From Athripsodes cinereus (taxonomy: Eukaryota > Arthropoda > Insecta > Trichoptera > Leptoceridae), in assembly GCA_947579605.1 (NCBI GenBank), contig OX388312.1:27427313-27491312 (forward strand): DNA of 64,000 bases, in the 5' to 3' direction. Each line of letters begins with the position of its first letter. The first letter of the stretch is position 1. A program made the position numbers and the translations under genes. Below are positions 11,089 through 20,573 of the stretch, in pieces. Under the pieces are notes generated by a model. That model was not told the origin of the DNA, did not search any database, and worked only from the letters and a program-made list of their open reading frames with translations.

Positions 11089-11428
11089 ACAATCCATTGG
11101 ATTGGTCTGCAACGAGTTTGGATTTTCTTCTCCATTCCTCCCTATTCTCAGCCAGTTTTTTCAGCTCTACGTATGAGCAACAGTTCATGTCCCTCTTCAG
11201 TTGGTCTATATACGCGTCTCTCGGTCGGCCTCTGCCATTTGTGCCTTCGGTCCTACCTTCCACGATAGCGAGGAGCAGTCCTGGGTGCCTGATGTTGTGG
11301 CCAGTTAGCTCGTTGTTGGCTGATTCTTAAGGAGTTGCCTTTTTTCACCTACCCTGGTTAACAAATCTACGTTTTCGACGTGTTCCGACCAATGAATCTT
11401 CAGCATGCGTCTGTAGCACTCATTAGAT
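11089..11428 (-). pseudogene. Non-LTR retrotransposon ORF2 C-terminal tail
   Basis: Minus strand encodes KIHWSEHVENVDLLTRVGEK, then GHNIRHPGLLL, EGR and GRGRPRD-like segments, the tail that follows the reverse transcriptase in RTE/R-type elements. Frames are broken. A sister copy lies at 39566-39865. It sits at the right edge of the core of the inverted-repeat element, so it was probably inserted there. Confidence 0.55.
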
Positions 11429-12229
11429 TTCTATTTTGTAAATATTATCTAATATACATTGATTTACTATTAGTAAACAATTTTATATTCTATATATGCC
11501 GATGCGGTATGCCCGTTGAAGTACTAATTTTTGGACATTTTGTGATTGCCATATCTTTGCTCCTAGTAAAATCTCAAACTCCAAATTTTTGCCACATAAT
11601 ACTATGGTACAGGTCTATTATGGGGTGACATTTCAAATTTTTACCTAGTCCCCCACCAGAGATATTGAGCTCGGAAAATGGAAAATTTTGAGAATTTCCA
11701 AATTTTGAAATTTTTTTGTGAAAAGGGGGGTCAAGTCTGAGACTTGAAATTTTGTTTATCAACACAACTAGTACCTAGTTGTTTGTCAAAAAAGTTTTGA
11801 TGAGTGGACTCTTTCCCTTCGTCCAAAATCTTTCCGTGAAAATGGGAGTTTTTACAAAAAAGAGTTAAGAATGTAGACTGAAATTTCATCCCTTAGAATT
11901 ATATTTAGGTGAAAATGTATTGTTACAACCTTAAAGCTTATATTCCTATTAACAAATTACTTTTAGTTTTATGTTGATAAAATAAATAGGACCTGAGATA
12001 TTCAAGTTTTTGCAAACCCTTTAAACTGCGAAAATGTCTCCGCCTTGTAAAACAAATATGGCCGCCACACAAAAACTAAAACCAATAAAATTAAAATAAT
12101 TATCATTTTGAACTACCAACATGTTGGGGTGATAGCACAAAAAAAATCAATTTTTTCTGAGATGGTCGAGCAACCATTTTATTTATTTCTGGACCGCTAG
12201 GTATGGAATTACCCCGTACTTCTATCGTC

Positions 12230-13385
12230 CACCAGGATAGTAAGAAGGTTTTTGTCCCTGTAGCTCTGTAAGTGATCTCCTATGATTGTACTATTTCATA
12301 GAACATCATGGAAGAATCAACTCAAATAATGTTGGGGTTCTACATTTTGAATATAAATTTATTTTAATATTTTATGGTTTTTGTTATTTAATGCTATATT
12401 TAAATTTTATCGTTAATCTTACATTGTGTTCAAAATGTAGAATCTAATATTGTTTTGTTAAATAAATGAGATATGAGATAATAATAATAATAAGAACACT
12501 TCATTGATCAGAATAAAAAATCATGAGCAATTGGCGAGCTTATTGCCTGGAGGCAATATCTTCCAGCTAACCAAAATAATGTGTGATACTATGTTGACAA
12601 TGTGTAATTAATACTAAATGTGAACAGTTAATACTAAATTTAATTCTAAATATACTCAATTTCTGGAGAGAATAACCAAGCGTTGCGCATAGTACCGCCC
12701 TTTTGACTACGCTGCTACCCCCTCTTCAAGGATTATTTTGTAACCTTCCAGTCACAGAGCAAACACATGGGGTACAACAAAACCAAGAATTTTTGTAAAC
12801 ATAAAATATTTTTAATGCAGTACATTATTATAAAATCAGAAAAATTATCTAAAAATACGTAACGAATTTTATAAAACAGTACTTTACATCAATTAATTAT
12901 TAATAAAAAACACAATATTATTACACCTATCAATAAAATTTGAAAAATTAAAAATCATGAACACATGACATAACACGGAATTTTATTAATTAAGACATAT
13001 AAAATAAATAAAAATCAATCAATTTAAACAAAATTTATACCTATATACTGTATAACTCATCATTCATCACTTTCATTTCATAAAACAATACATTATATCA
13101 ATAAAAAACACAATATTATTATACCTATTAACCAAATTTTGAATAATTAAAAATCATTAACACATGACGTTACACAGACCTACAAAAAATAATCGAATAA
13201 TATATAATTTATTAATTAAAAAGTATCAATATATTAACATAAAAAATAAATAAAAATCAATCAATTAAAATGATGACGTGCAAGAAGAATAAAATAAAAA
13301 GAAAATAAAACAAAATTAATACCTATGTACTAAATAATTAATCATTCATCACTTTCGCTTCCTGAAGATTCTGTATCCTTACCAT
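12230..13385. other. Intergenic, repeat-rich, no gene
   Basis: Contains one copy of the ATT-tailed non-LTR 3' end (12478-12592) and otherwise very AT-rich sequence in which a segment near 12890-12990 is repeated in diverged form near 13080-13160 (shared AAAACACAATATTATTA). Confidence 0.5.
12478..12592 (-). mobile_element. ATT-tailed non-LTR retrotransposon 3' end (copy 1)
   Basis: Minus strand has the block GGAAGATATTGCC, AATAAGCTCGCCAATTGCTC, then a run of ATT units. Four related copies occur at 31210-31390, 33000-33118, 39060-39195 and 53318-53455. The shared end with a microsatellite tail is typical of a 5'-truncated non-LTR element. Confidence 0.55.
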
Positions 13386-13400
13386 TATTGACAGTGAAAT

Positions 13401-14480
13401 TTAATGATGATCACTTAATTCGTCCACTATGTAATCAATTTCCCAAATTTTTTTTTCAGTGTCGATCACATGGCGAACCGAATTGCTCCACATTTCTGGC
13501 GTTATTCTTTCAATGCCTTCGTGGAGTGATCTTTTAACATCGGCCAGCTTAAATGTAAAGTTGTTTTTTTTAACGTATTGTTTCACCATTGACCAAACCA
13601 TTTCAATTGGGTTTAGTTCGCAATGGTATGGTGGTAATCGTAAAACAATTTTGTTATTGCTTTCGGCGGTGACGTCAACCTCATATTTCTCATAAAGGTT
13701 TTTATGGTTCTTAACAATATTTAATAATTCTGCTTTCACCATTGAGTCACCATCAAGCCAACCGATGATGTCAGCCTTTTTCCACGAAGCGTTGGGTACC
13801 TGTTGCACCTTAACCGAATGATAAGGGGCATTGTCCATGACAATAACACAGCTATCGTCTAAAGATGATAAAATATTTTCATAAAACATAGTAAACCACC
13901 AGGAACAAATCCACTTTCACTGCCAATATGGAGGACTATTAATCGTTGGTCATGTGATGAATTCACCGACTTGTCTACCCAATATTTAATAATAATACTC
14001 CTGCGTTGACCCATATTTTGTCGAGAAAATATATTTTTCTCCCTTCTCCAAATTATTAGGTCTTCTCGCTCTGTGAGGAAGCTGTTTCTCGATCTTTTTG
14101 TGAATTCAAAGTTTAAATTTTTCATTAGCCGATAAAATGTGCTGAGTTTGAAGTTCGGCAATGAATCATCCTCATTAACCGCATTCATTATCTTCAGCAG
14201 TCTTTTGATAAAATTGGTGGATTTTCCTTCTAATGGCGCATTTGTCAAATTCGTCAATTTGGTCCACTATCTTAACTCTATTTTTGTTTTTATTGACTTG
14301 TATTATACCACCCGTCTTTTCATAATTTAATATTGTATTTTTAATGCTGGATATTCCAAAGCCAGTTTGCTTCGAGATTTCAATGTAGGTGTCGTTTTTC
14401 GAGATATTTTTATTTTGTTTTATATTTTTCATCAAATTAATGATGATCAAACGTTGCTTTTCGTCGATTATCTGTGGCCA
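13401..14480 (-). pseudogene. DDE_3-type (Tc1/IS630-like) transposase, frameshifted
   Basis: Three overlapping minus-strand frames together make one transposase. The N-terminal helix-turn-helix has ISKQTGFGISSIKNTI and EFDKCAIRRKIHQFYQK; the middle has SLPNFKLSTFYRLMKNLN and RLIVLHIGSESGFVPGGLL; the C-terminal part has VIVMDNAPYHSV with the second catalytic Asp and LPPYHCELNPIEMVWSMVK with the catalytic Glu. Two frame changes (about 14180-14250 and 13860-13890) separate the parts, and the usual first Asp region (D-E-S/T) is not clear. It is a dead copy of a cut-and-paste transposase family common in insects. No terminal repeats were found. Confidence 0.7.
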
Positions 14481-14618
14481 AAAAAAGAGAAAAATAATAA
14501 GTAAAAACGTATCCTCGTTGTCCTCTGTATATTGATTGTATTTAATTTGAATGTATACCTTTTATGTAATTGTTTTTTATCAATGTACAGTAAAGAATGA
14601 ATAAATAAATAAATAAAT

Positions 14619-14960
14619 TCAAGACTTGAAATGGATGGAAGGATTCAACTTTTTATATAGTATATATGCATTGTGTACAGTTATATCGAGTAAGTGAAAA
14701 ATTATTTTTTTGTACCACCGTACAGTTTTCCTTGGGCAGGAATAATACGAAACCATCTGATCACATCTATCGACTCCAGACATGTTTTCATTATAACGAG
14801 CAATCCCAATCGGTTTTGTTTTCGTTTTTTGAAAACGATTGGTCACTTGGATCATTTGAGGCTTATGACCAGTTGTGATACAAAGCACGTCTCTGTTATC
14901 ACGCCATTTTGAAACGTATACGTTTCCTTGACGTTTCCAAATATGCTCACCTTTTTTCAA
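14619..14960 (-). pseudogene. piggyBac-like transposase fragment
   Basis: A 113-codon minus-strand frame with KRQGNVYVSKWRDNRDV, ARYNENMSGVDRCDQMVSYY and VRWYKKIIFHLLDITVHNAY, the conserved piggyBac region leading to and past the third catalytic Asp (in SGVDRCDQM). It differs clearly from the copies at 315-482 and 4472-5203, so it belongs to another piggyBac lineage. The catalytic N-terminal half and termini are missing. Confidence 0.75.
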
Positions 14961-15093
14961 TTTAGCATGTACTATATATATAGAAAATTATATATAGAAT
15001 ATTCATGACATGACAATTTCCATTTTCTAACTTGATCACATTTTCTTGCGCCATTGTGATGGATTTTGCTATTGATATTGCACTTTGAAGAGT

Positions 15094-15480
15094 TCAGAGA
15101 GAGAACTCAGTTTCTTGTAAAAGACGTTGACGAATGTGGGTGTTATTTGGACTCATATTTGCTATAAAAATATCTCTTACCAATGATTCACGTAGCTTAT
15201 CAAACTCGCATAAATTACTTAGGTTTTCTAGCTCAGTTACAAATGTTACAAGACTCTCTCCTTCCTTCTGCGGTTCGAAATAATTACTGAATTTCTGTTT
15301 TAATTCTACAAGCGTGATATTTTCCATACACAGATTAAAAGAGTTAAATATCTGAATACCTTCTTCGCCCATTGCACTCAACAGCAATGCGACTTCTTCG
15401 CCCATTGCACTCAACAGCAATGCGACTTCGCTCCATATTTGACGCACAAATAAATAAATCGAAACATTGTGTAGAATATT
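15094..15480 (-). pseudogene. Ty3/gypsy Gag fragment with internal duplication
   Basis: Minus strand encodes EEGIQIFNSFNLC, FSNYFEPQKEGESLVTFVTE, LENLSNLCEFDKLRESLVRD and QRLLQETEFSL, the pattern of the matrix/capsid region of Ty3/gypsy Gag. A 33-bp direct duplication (15366-15431) repeats the EVALLLSAMGEE codons twice in frame. It is cut at both ends. A primer-binding-site-like string lies about 1 kb upstream at 16445-16470. Confidence 0.6.
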
Positions 15481-16130
15481 TTCTGGTTAAAGGGCTAAAT
15501 ATCACTACTGAAATTAGGACTGTATATAGGAGGCTGTAACTCACCCCAAATTTCTATTTTCTTTCTTGTATTGCACTTAAACACCTTATATAATTGTTTG
15601 TTTTAATATCACTATTTGATTATTATTATCATTGAATCACTTTAATTAAACACAATCACTTAATTACACTATTGAAACTGTTTGATATATGTTTGATATG
15701 CGTGTGCACATCACCAAAGTTTTCAGCAGAAGAGCGAGTTTTTTGTAACAATTATGTGAGCACACTGGGGTATAAGGAAGGGAGTGGGGGAAGGATATGC
15801 AAAGAAGATTGCACACACAATAAACAGCAGTGATACACACACAAAAAAAATATTAGATATTGATAATATATCTAACACATTGTATCCACTTTTTCCATTG
15901 TGCTGCATTATTTTTTGATGGATTTAATTCAATTTTGGATAGATGATTAAACGGATTAATAAATTGATTTGTTTCCGTACACTTCATGTGTTGACTTGCT
16001 AATTTAGTTTTTTTCCATTTTGACTATTTTTATATGACTGACAGTATTTATTAATTTTTAGACGATGACAAGACTAATATATATTTTTTTATTTTTATTT
16101 ATGACCGACTCAACTTTAATAATAATTATT

Positions 16131-16400
16131 AATCATCATCATCTCTGTCGGTCCCTCAATCCTGAGGATCGTGACCATCATGCCTCGTTCTGTAAACCAT
16201 CTGTCTCGATGTTGAGCGATCCTCCGCCATGTGTAAGGCCCCGTGAAGTGAGCTCTGTGTGGCCTCCTTAATTTGGTCGCTCCATCTTATTGGCACTCTG
16301 CCCCTTCCCCTCCTCCCTTCTACAACCCCAGTCATAATTACTTTTTCCAGGTTGTCATGCTCTCTTCTTGCAATGTGCTCGAAATATCGCAAAGCGAATT
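16131..16400 (-). pseudogene. Non-LTR retrotransposon C-terminal tail
   Basis: Minus strand encodes RYFEHIARREHDNLEKVIM, VEGRRGRGRVPIRWSDQI and GALHMAEDRSTSRQMV followed by GGHDPQD-like residues: the end of an RTE-like ORF2. Downstream is an ATT/ATC-rich run, the usual microsatellite tail. It sits between the gypsy gag and its probable LTR end. Confidence 0.65.
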
Positions 16401-16444
16401 TTAAATTTTAGTCAAATTATTAATAAACACTTTAATTTAAAGAG

Positions 16445-16545
16445 ACGACTACTTCTGACACCAAGTTGTGTTGGGTATTAGAAATGATACACGTACTGTC
16501 TTGGTGGCGTTACTTTATTCACTCTTGTGTGACAATTACAATCTT
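16445..16545 (-). mobile_element. Probable gypsy LTR end and primer-binding site
   Basis: Minus strand reads AATAAAG, then CCCAACACAACT followed by TGGTGTCAGAAGTAG. The last string resembles primer-binding sites seen directly after the 5' LTR of insect Ty3/gypsy elements. The order LTR end, PBS, gag (15094-15480) fits one remnant on the minus strand. The LTR's outer border was not found. Confidence 0.45.
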
Positions 16546-16639
16546 TTTTTTTTTATTTAATGAAAATTTACATGTATTTTGAAAGTCCGTAGATGGTGAA
16601 GAAAACAGCGATTACCAGAAGTACTTATTTATTTTATTA

Positions 16640-17385
16640 CAATATTACAAATTACAGCATACAAACATATAAACAATCAAGATATTTCAATTATAACCTC
16701 ATGAACACATACACACCTCTCTTTTAAATTTCCCTAGCGTGACACAATCTTTGACAGTTCTTGGTAGACCATTGAATACCCTAGGAGCTATATATGAACT
16801 ATCTTTCTGTCCGAGAGCAGTATACATTCTAGGAACTCTATATGCCGCACTTATGGCCGCCCTTGTTCCAATGTTAGTTTGATTAATCACAACACTACCC
16901 TGACGAATTTCATTATAGTACCTAATCAAAACGCATAACAGATACAATTTCCTTGGGCTCAATATTCTGTAGTGCCTTCGTAAAGGTTCCGTGTGATACC
17001 TGAATCCTACTCCGTGCATTATTCTCAGAATTGCCTTCTGCACAATCATCACCTTATTCACATGCACAAATGATGCGGAACCCCACGCCTCCACACCATA
17101 CTTCAGTATTGAGTGTCCAAGAGCAAAGTAAACCATTCTCAAGCCTTTTTTATCCAAGAAACCTCTTAACCTATAAAATATAAAAATGATTTTCCTTATT
17201 CTTTTTGTAAGAATCTTCAAATATTCATCCCATCTTAGAAACTTGTCAATCACGATACCTAGGTACTTAACTGAATCGCATCTTTCAATAATATTCACTT
17301 GTTCCACTTCCAGTTTGTCCTTACTTAATAAAGTAATTGTATGAGAGATTTTAGGCTGACCCATTTCATTCAATGAGTAAGTCAT
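16640..17385 (-). pseudogene. Jockey-like retrotransposon, reverse transcriptase C-terminal part
   Basis: A 228-codon minus-strand frame beginning at 17385, with SVKYLGIVIDKFLRWDEYLK, GHSILKYGVEAWGSASFVHV, VQKAILRIMHGVGFRYHTE and SSYIAPRVFNGLPRTVKD. These are the thumb and C-terminal region of non-LTR reverse transcriptases of the Jockey/CR1 type. The polymerase palm with its YADD box lies upstream and is missing, so the copy is 5'-truncated, which is normal for such elements. The 3' side has an AATAAA-rich end at about 16640. Confidence 0.75.
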
Positions 17386-18236
17386 ATATTTATTTATTTA
17401 TTTATTTACATATATTCACGGCCAAAGCCTTTTACGTGTTAACCCCCTGTATACTTACAATACATGTATACAAAGGTACGATCACTTAAAAAAAAGACAC
17501 AAACAATTAGATTAATAGAAAACGAGAGTTTGACAAACAGTGTAACATTATCAGGTTAGGTATACTAATAAAAAAAGTTCAAAATTGTCAAAAAAAAATT
17601 TTGGTCAAGACACTAAAAAAAATTATACAAAATGGTATAAAAATGTCAAATATTGGTATAAAAATGTCAAATAAAAGTATGTTAGTTAAATTTGATAAGT
17701 TAATAAAAAAAAATAGATATAAAAAAATGTTAATACGAAAAATTTAAAAAATTAGAGTACAGTTAAAATAAATAATTAAGTTTTGGTCAAATGGTTAAGA
17801 GAGCAATTCAAAAATAACATTCAAAAGAATCACAATTTGTTGCATGAACATATCACATTAAAAACATCAAACACCAGAGAAAAAAATGTAAATAAGCAAA
17901 CTGTAAACCTTGACTACCCATTGTCATTTTGCGCACTCAAATATTTGATAATGTCAGATTTAAATTTTAGAAAACTGTCAGCAAAAATATCAGTGCTCTC
18001 ACCCACCAGATTACCAAGTCTGTGAAATCTGTTTATTGGAGTATGGTATGTATAGTTATTTCTAGTGTAAGACTCGTGGAAAGTTACAGATTGCCTGGTA
18101 TTTCTGAAGGGGACATTAATTTGGATCAATTCAATCAATTCAGGAGAATCAATAGAACCATTCAGAAGCTTGTGCAAGAAACAAAGGTCAAACATCTTCC
18201 TACGATTCTCAAGACTGAAGATACCAAGCTCGCTCA

Positions 18237-18270
<34 letters not shown>

Positions 18271-18570
18271 ATAGACAATTCACACAGACCGAGCTAGTCC
18301 CAAACTAAGATATGAATCTTGTATTATGGGTACTAACACGGCGATACACATATACAATGCACTAAACACATATACATGTAACACCCAGACCCAGGACAAT
18401 TTGAAAAAGGTCATTCTTCATTTTGCCCTGGCCGGGAATCGAACCCATCAAGACTGGATATTCAATATTCTCAATAGGAATTCCCATTCTGTAATTAATT
18501 AACCTTAAGAACTTTCTCTGCACCCTTTCCAGACTTTTACTATGGATGGCATAATTAGGGGACCATACTT
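17386..18570 (-). pseudogene. Second Jockey-like retrotransposon tail, split by a SINE
   Basis: Minus strand starts with SPNYAIHSKSLERVQRKFLR and INYRMGIPIENIEYP (about 18560-18455), is broken by the SINE at 18270-18449, and resumes with ELGIFSLENRRKMFDLCFLH, KLLNGSIDSPEL and INRFHRLGNLVGESTD (to 17914). This is the end of a reverse-transcriptase ORF. A long AT-rich 3' region follows to a (TTTA)n tail at 17386-17408, directly abutting the other Jockey-like copy. Confidence 0.7.
18238..18449 (-). mobile_element. tRNA-derived SINE, 5'-truncated, with (GT)n tail
   Basis: Minus strand begins inside a tRNA-like B box (GGTTCGATTCCCGGCCAGGG), continues through CTGGGTCTGGGTGTTACATG and GGGACTAGCTCG, and ends in a (GT)n run at 18238-18269. 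A fuller copy is at 36903-37124 on the plus strand and a 3' scrap at 63267-63292. It interrupts a Jockey-like ORF. Confidence 0.8.
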
Positions 18571-20007
18571 ATGAATTCTTTCGGTATTCTACAACATCTG
18601 CCGTCTCTCTCTCCCCCGTGTCCTGTCATACGCGGAGCGCGACAGAAAACACCGCTTATTGGCGCGAAGAATTATAACCATTATAAACTCTTATATCCAA
18701 TGCTTTGAAGCTCTAGTGATTATTAAAACAATTGCCAATATTATCGAATTAACAACTTATAAAACTTCGATCAGTTACAATCTTTAATAAACTTCAATAA
18801 AATCTTTTAGAATTATGAGAAAAACACTCTGAAAAAATTCAGTGTTGCCTGTGATTTGAATTACATAGTATACATATATAATATCTAACAACGACTATGA
18901 ATTTGGATGTTATACATTTTCATACCTGCTCGTAGTCTACTGAGGGTCTTTCAGAGTTTGTATGGCAGGTGTTCACCCAAACATATACCCTCGTGTAGCT
19001 GGCGCTGTTTCGAATTCCGATTGCCAGAGCTCTTCTTCTTGTGACACGGCCTTAATAAAACTTTGAGTACTTAAGTAATGATGCCTGTGGTTGATATAGT
19101 AAAAGAGGTATCTATGATCATGAGTTTGTTTATATCTACACATCTGCGGTGTATTTTTTGTTATATGAGGTGTGGCAATTACAATAAATGGATAGAAGTA
19201 GTACATAATTAAGTTTTATATATTAATTTAATGACAATAGTGGTGATGTCTCACCAACTGATCAAGTGTTTTCTTTCTGCACCAAATGAAACCTTTCATT
19301 TACATTGTAACCTATACAAATTGAAAACTGAAATAGTATATCGATGGCATAGTGCACAGATGTGGCAAGTAAAATTTTTGGTTAAATTGAGATACGAAGA
19401 TAAATGCCTAAATTTATTTGTATTTTTTAAAGATTATTGTGCACGAATATGGTAAGTTGTAAATAATTAATCAGTAAAATCACCTCTGCAGCACTTACCA
19501 CATCTGTGCACTGAGCCATCAATATTTTGTCTGTCTAAATCATATTTATCATTAAATTGTTAACTTGGTTCAACTATGGAGTCACCTGTTTAATATTGTT
19601 TATTATGTGTAAAAATAAAATGAATTGTAACATAACATGAATCTTATTGTTATTTTTATTTACCACCCAGGATAATCACAATCTTTATTTATTCAGTGGG
19701 ATGTGTTATGAACGACGGCAACTTATAAGAATATCTATTGTACTCTATCTACTTTGCTTGTTTGGAGATGACCAGTTTAAAGAAAGCCCTCTTACCCGAC
19801 ACATCTTGTGAAGCCTAGGATTTTGAGTGGATTACAGTGGAAGATTGATTTCACTCAATGTTTACTTATTAACAACGTTTGATGAATGGCATTAAGGTTT
19901 CTTGGCTTATCAAATGATTCATGAGTTACATTTATGAATTTTTCATTGAGACTTGTGGATCACTTTCGGGTTAACCATTGTTTCTTTAATAAACAATACT
20001 AATAGGC
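18571..20007. other. Intergenic, nothing recognised
   Basis: Only short chance frames. There is a CT-rich patch near 18600-18620 but no gene or clear element. Confidence 0.5.
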
Positions 20008-20230
20008 ATATTTGATATCAACAAAAATAGTGTACTTTTCACCATTGATTTAATACTCGAGCACTTAAGTCAAGTTAGCTTGACATTTTCAAGAGAACTA
20101 ATATAATTTCTTTTTTCTTAAAGTTTTTTTATATAAGTTCTCTTGAAAATGTCAAGCTAACTTGAAGAAAGTGCTAGAGTATTAAATCAATGGTGAAAAG
20201 TAAACACTGTTTATGTTGATATCAAATATG
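20008..20230. repeat. Hairpin MITE of about 223 bp
   Basis: Left arm 20008-20109 and right arm 20134-20230 are near reverse complements, starting CATATTTGATATCAACA and ending with its complement. The AT-rich loop is about 25 bases. It lies about 340 bp past the stop codon of P4HA copy 1. Confidence 0.8.
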
Positions 20231-20573
20231 TTCAAGATGTCTTTTCACAATGTGAACACACAAACTCTAGATCATTTGAATACTAATAAGCTTTGGAACA
20301 CATTGACAAATATTTTTTCTAGAGGAATCTGTAGAATATGACAATAATTTTTGGGTAAATGAAAAATTATTCATCAATGAAAAACCCTGATAACTAAACA
20401 CAGTATATCTATACACCTGGAGGAACTGAATATATAAAATGAATTGTTTTAGATAATACTTTGAAATAAAAGCAATTATTTCAAAATTATTCACTACGAT
20501 ATTCTTGCTGAAGGAAAATTTGAACATGTGCGAAAAGAAAATCCAAATAAAAATCAGACATTATTTAATTAGG

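Larger units (their letters stand above)
9171..12176. mobile_element. 3-kb element with about 740-bp inverted arms
   Basis: Bases 9171-9914 are, with few changes, the reverse complement of 11433-12176; the outer ends read TGGTTGCTCGACCATCTCAG and its complement. Weaker inverted similarity continues outward on both sides (GGTCCAG at 9161 and CTGGACC near 12187), so the true ends may lie further out. The 1.5-kb core holds a degraded minus-strand coding trace (about 10170-10560) and a non-LTR retrotransposon tail (11089-11428). Long arms around a short core suggest a foldback-type or long-TIR DNA transposon. No clear target duplication was identified. Confidence 0.75.
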
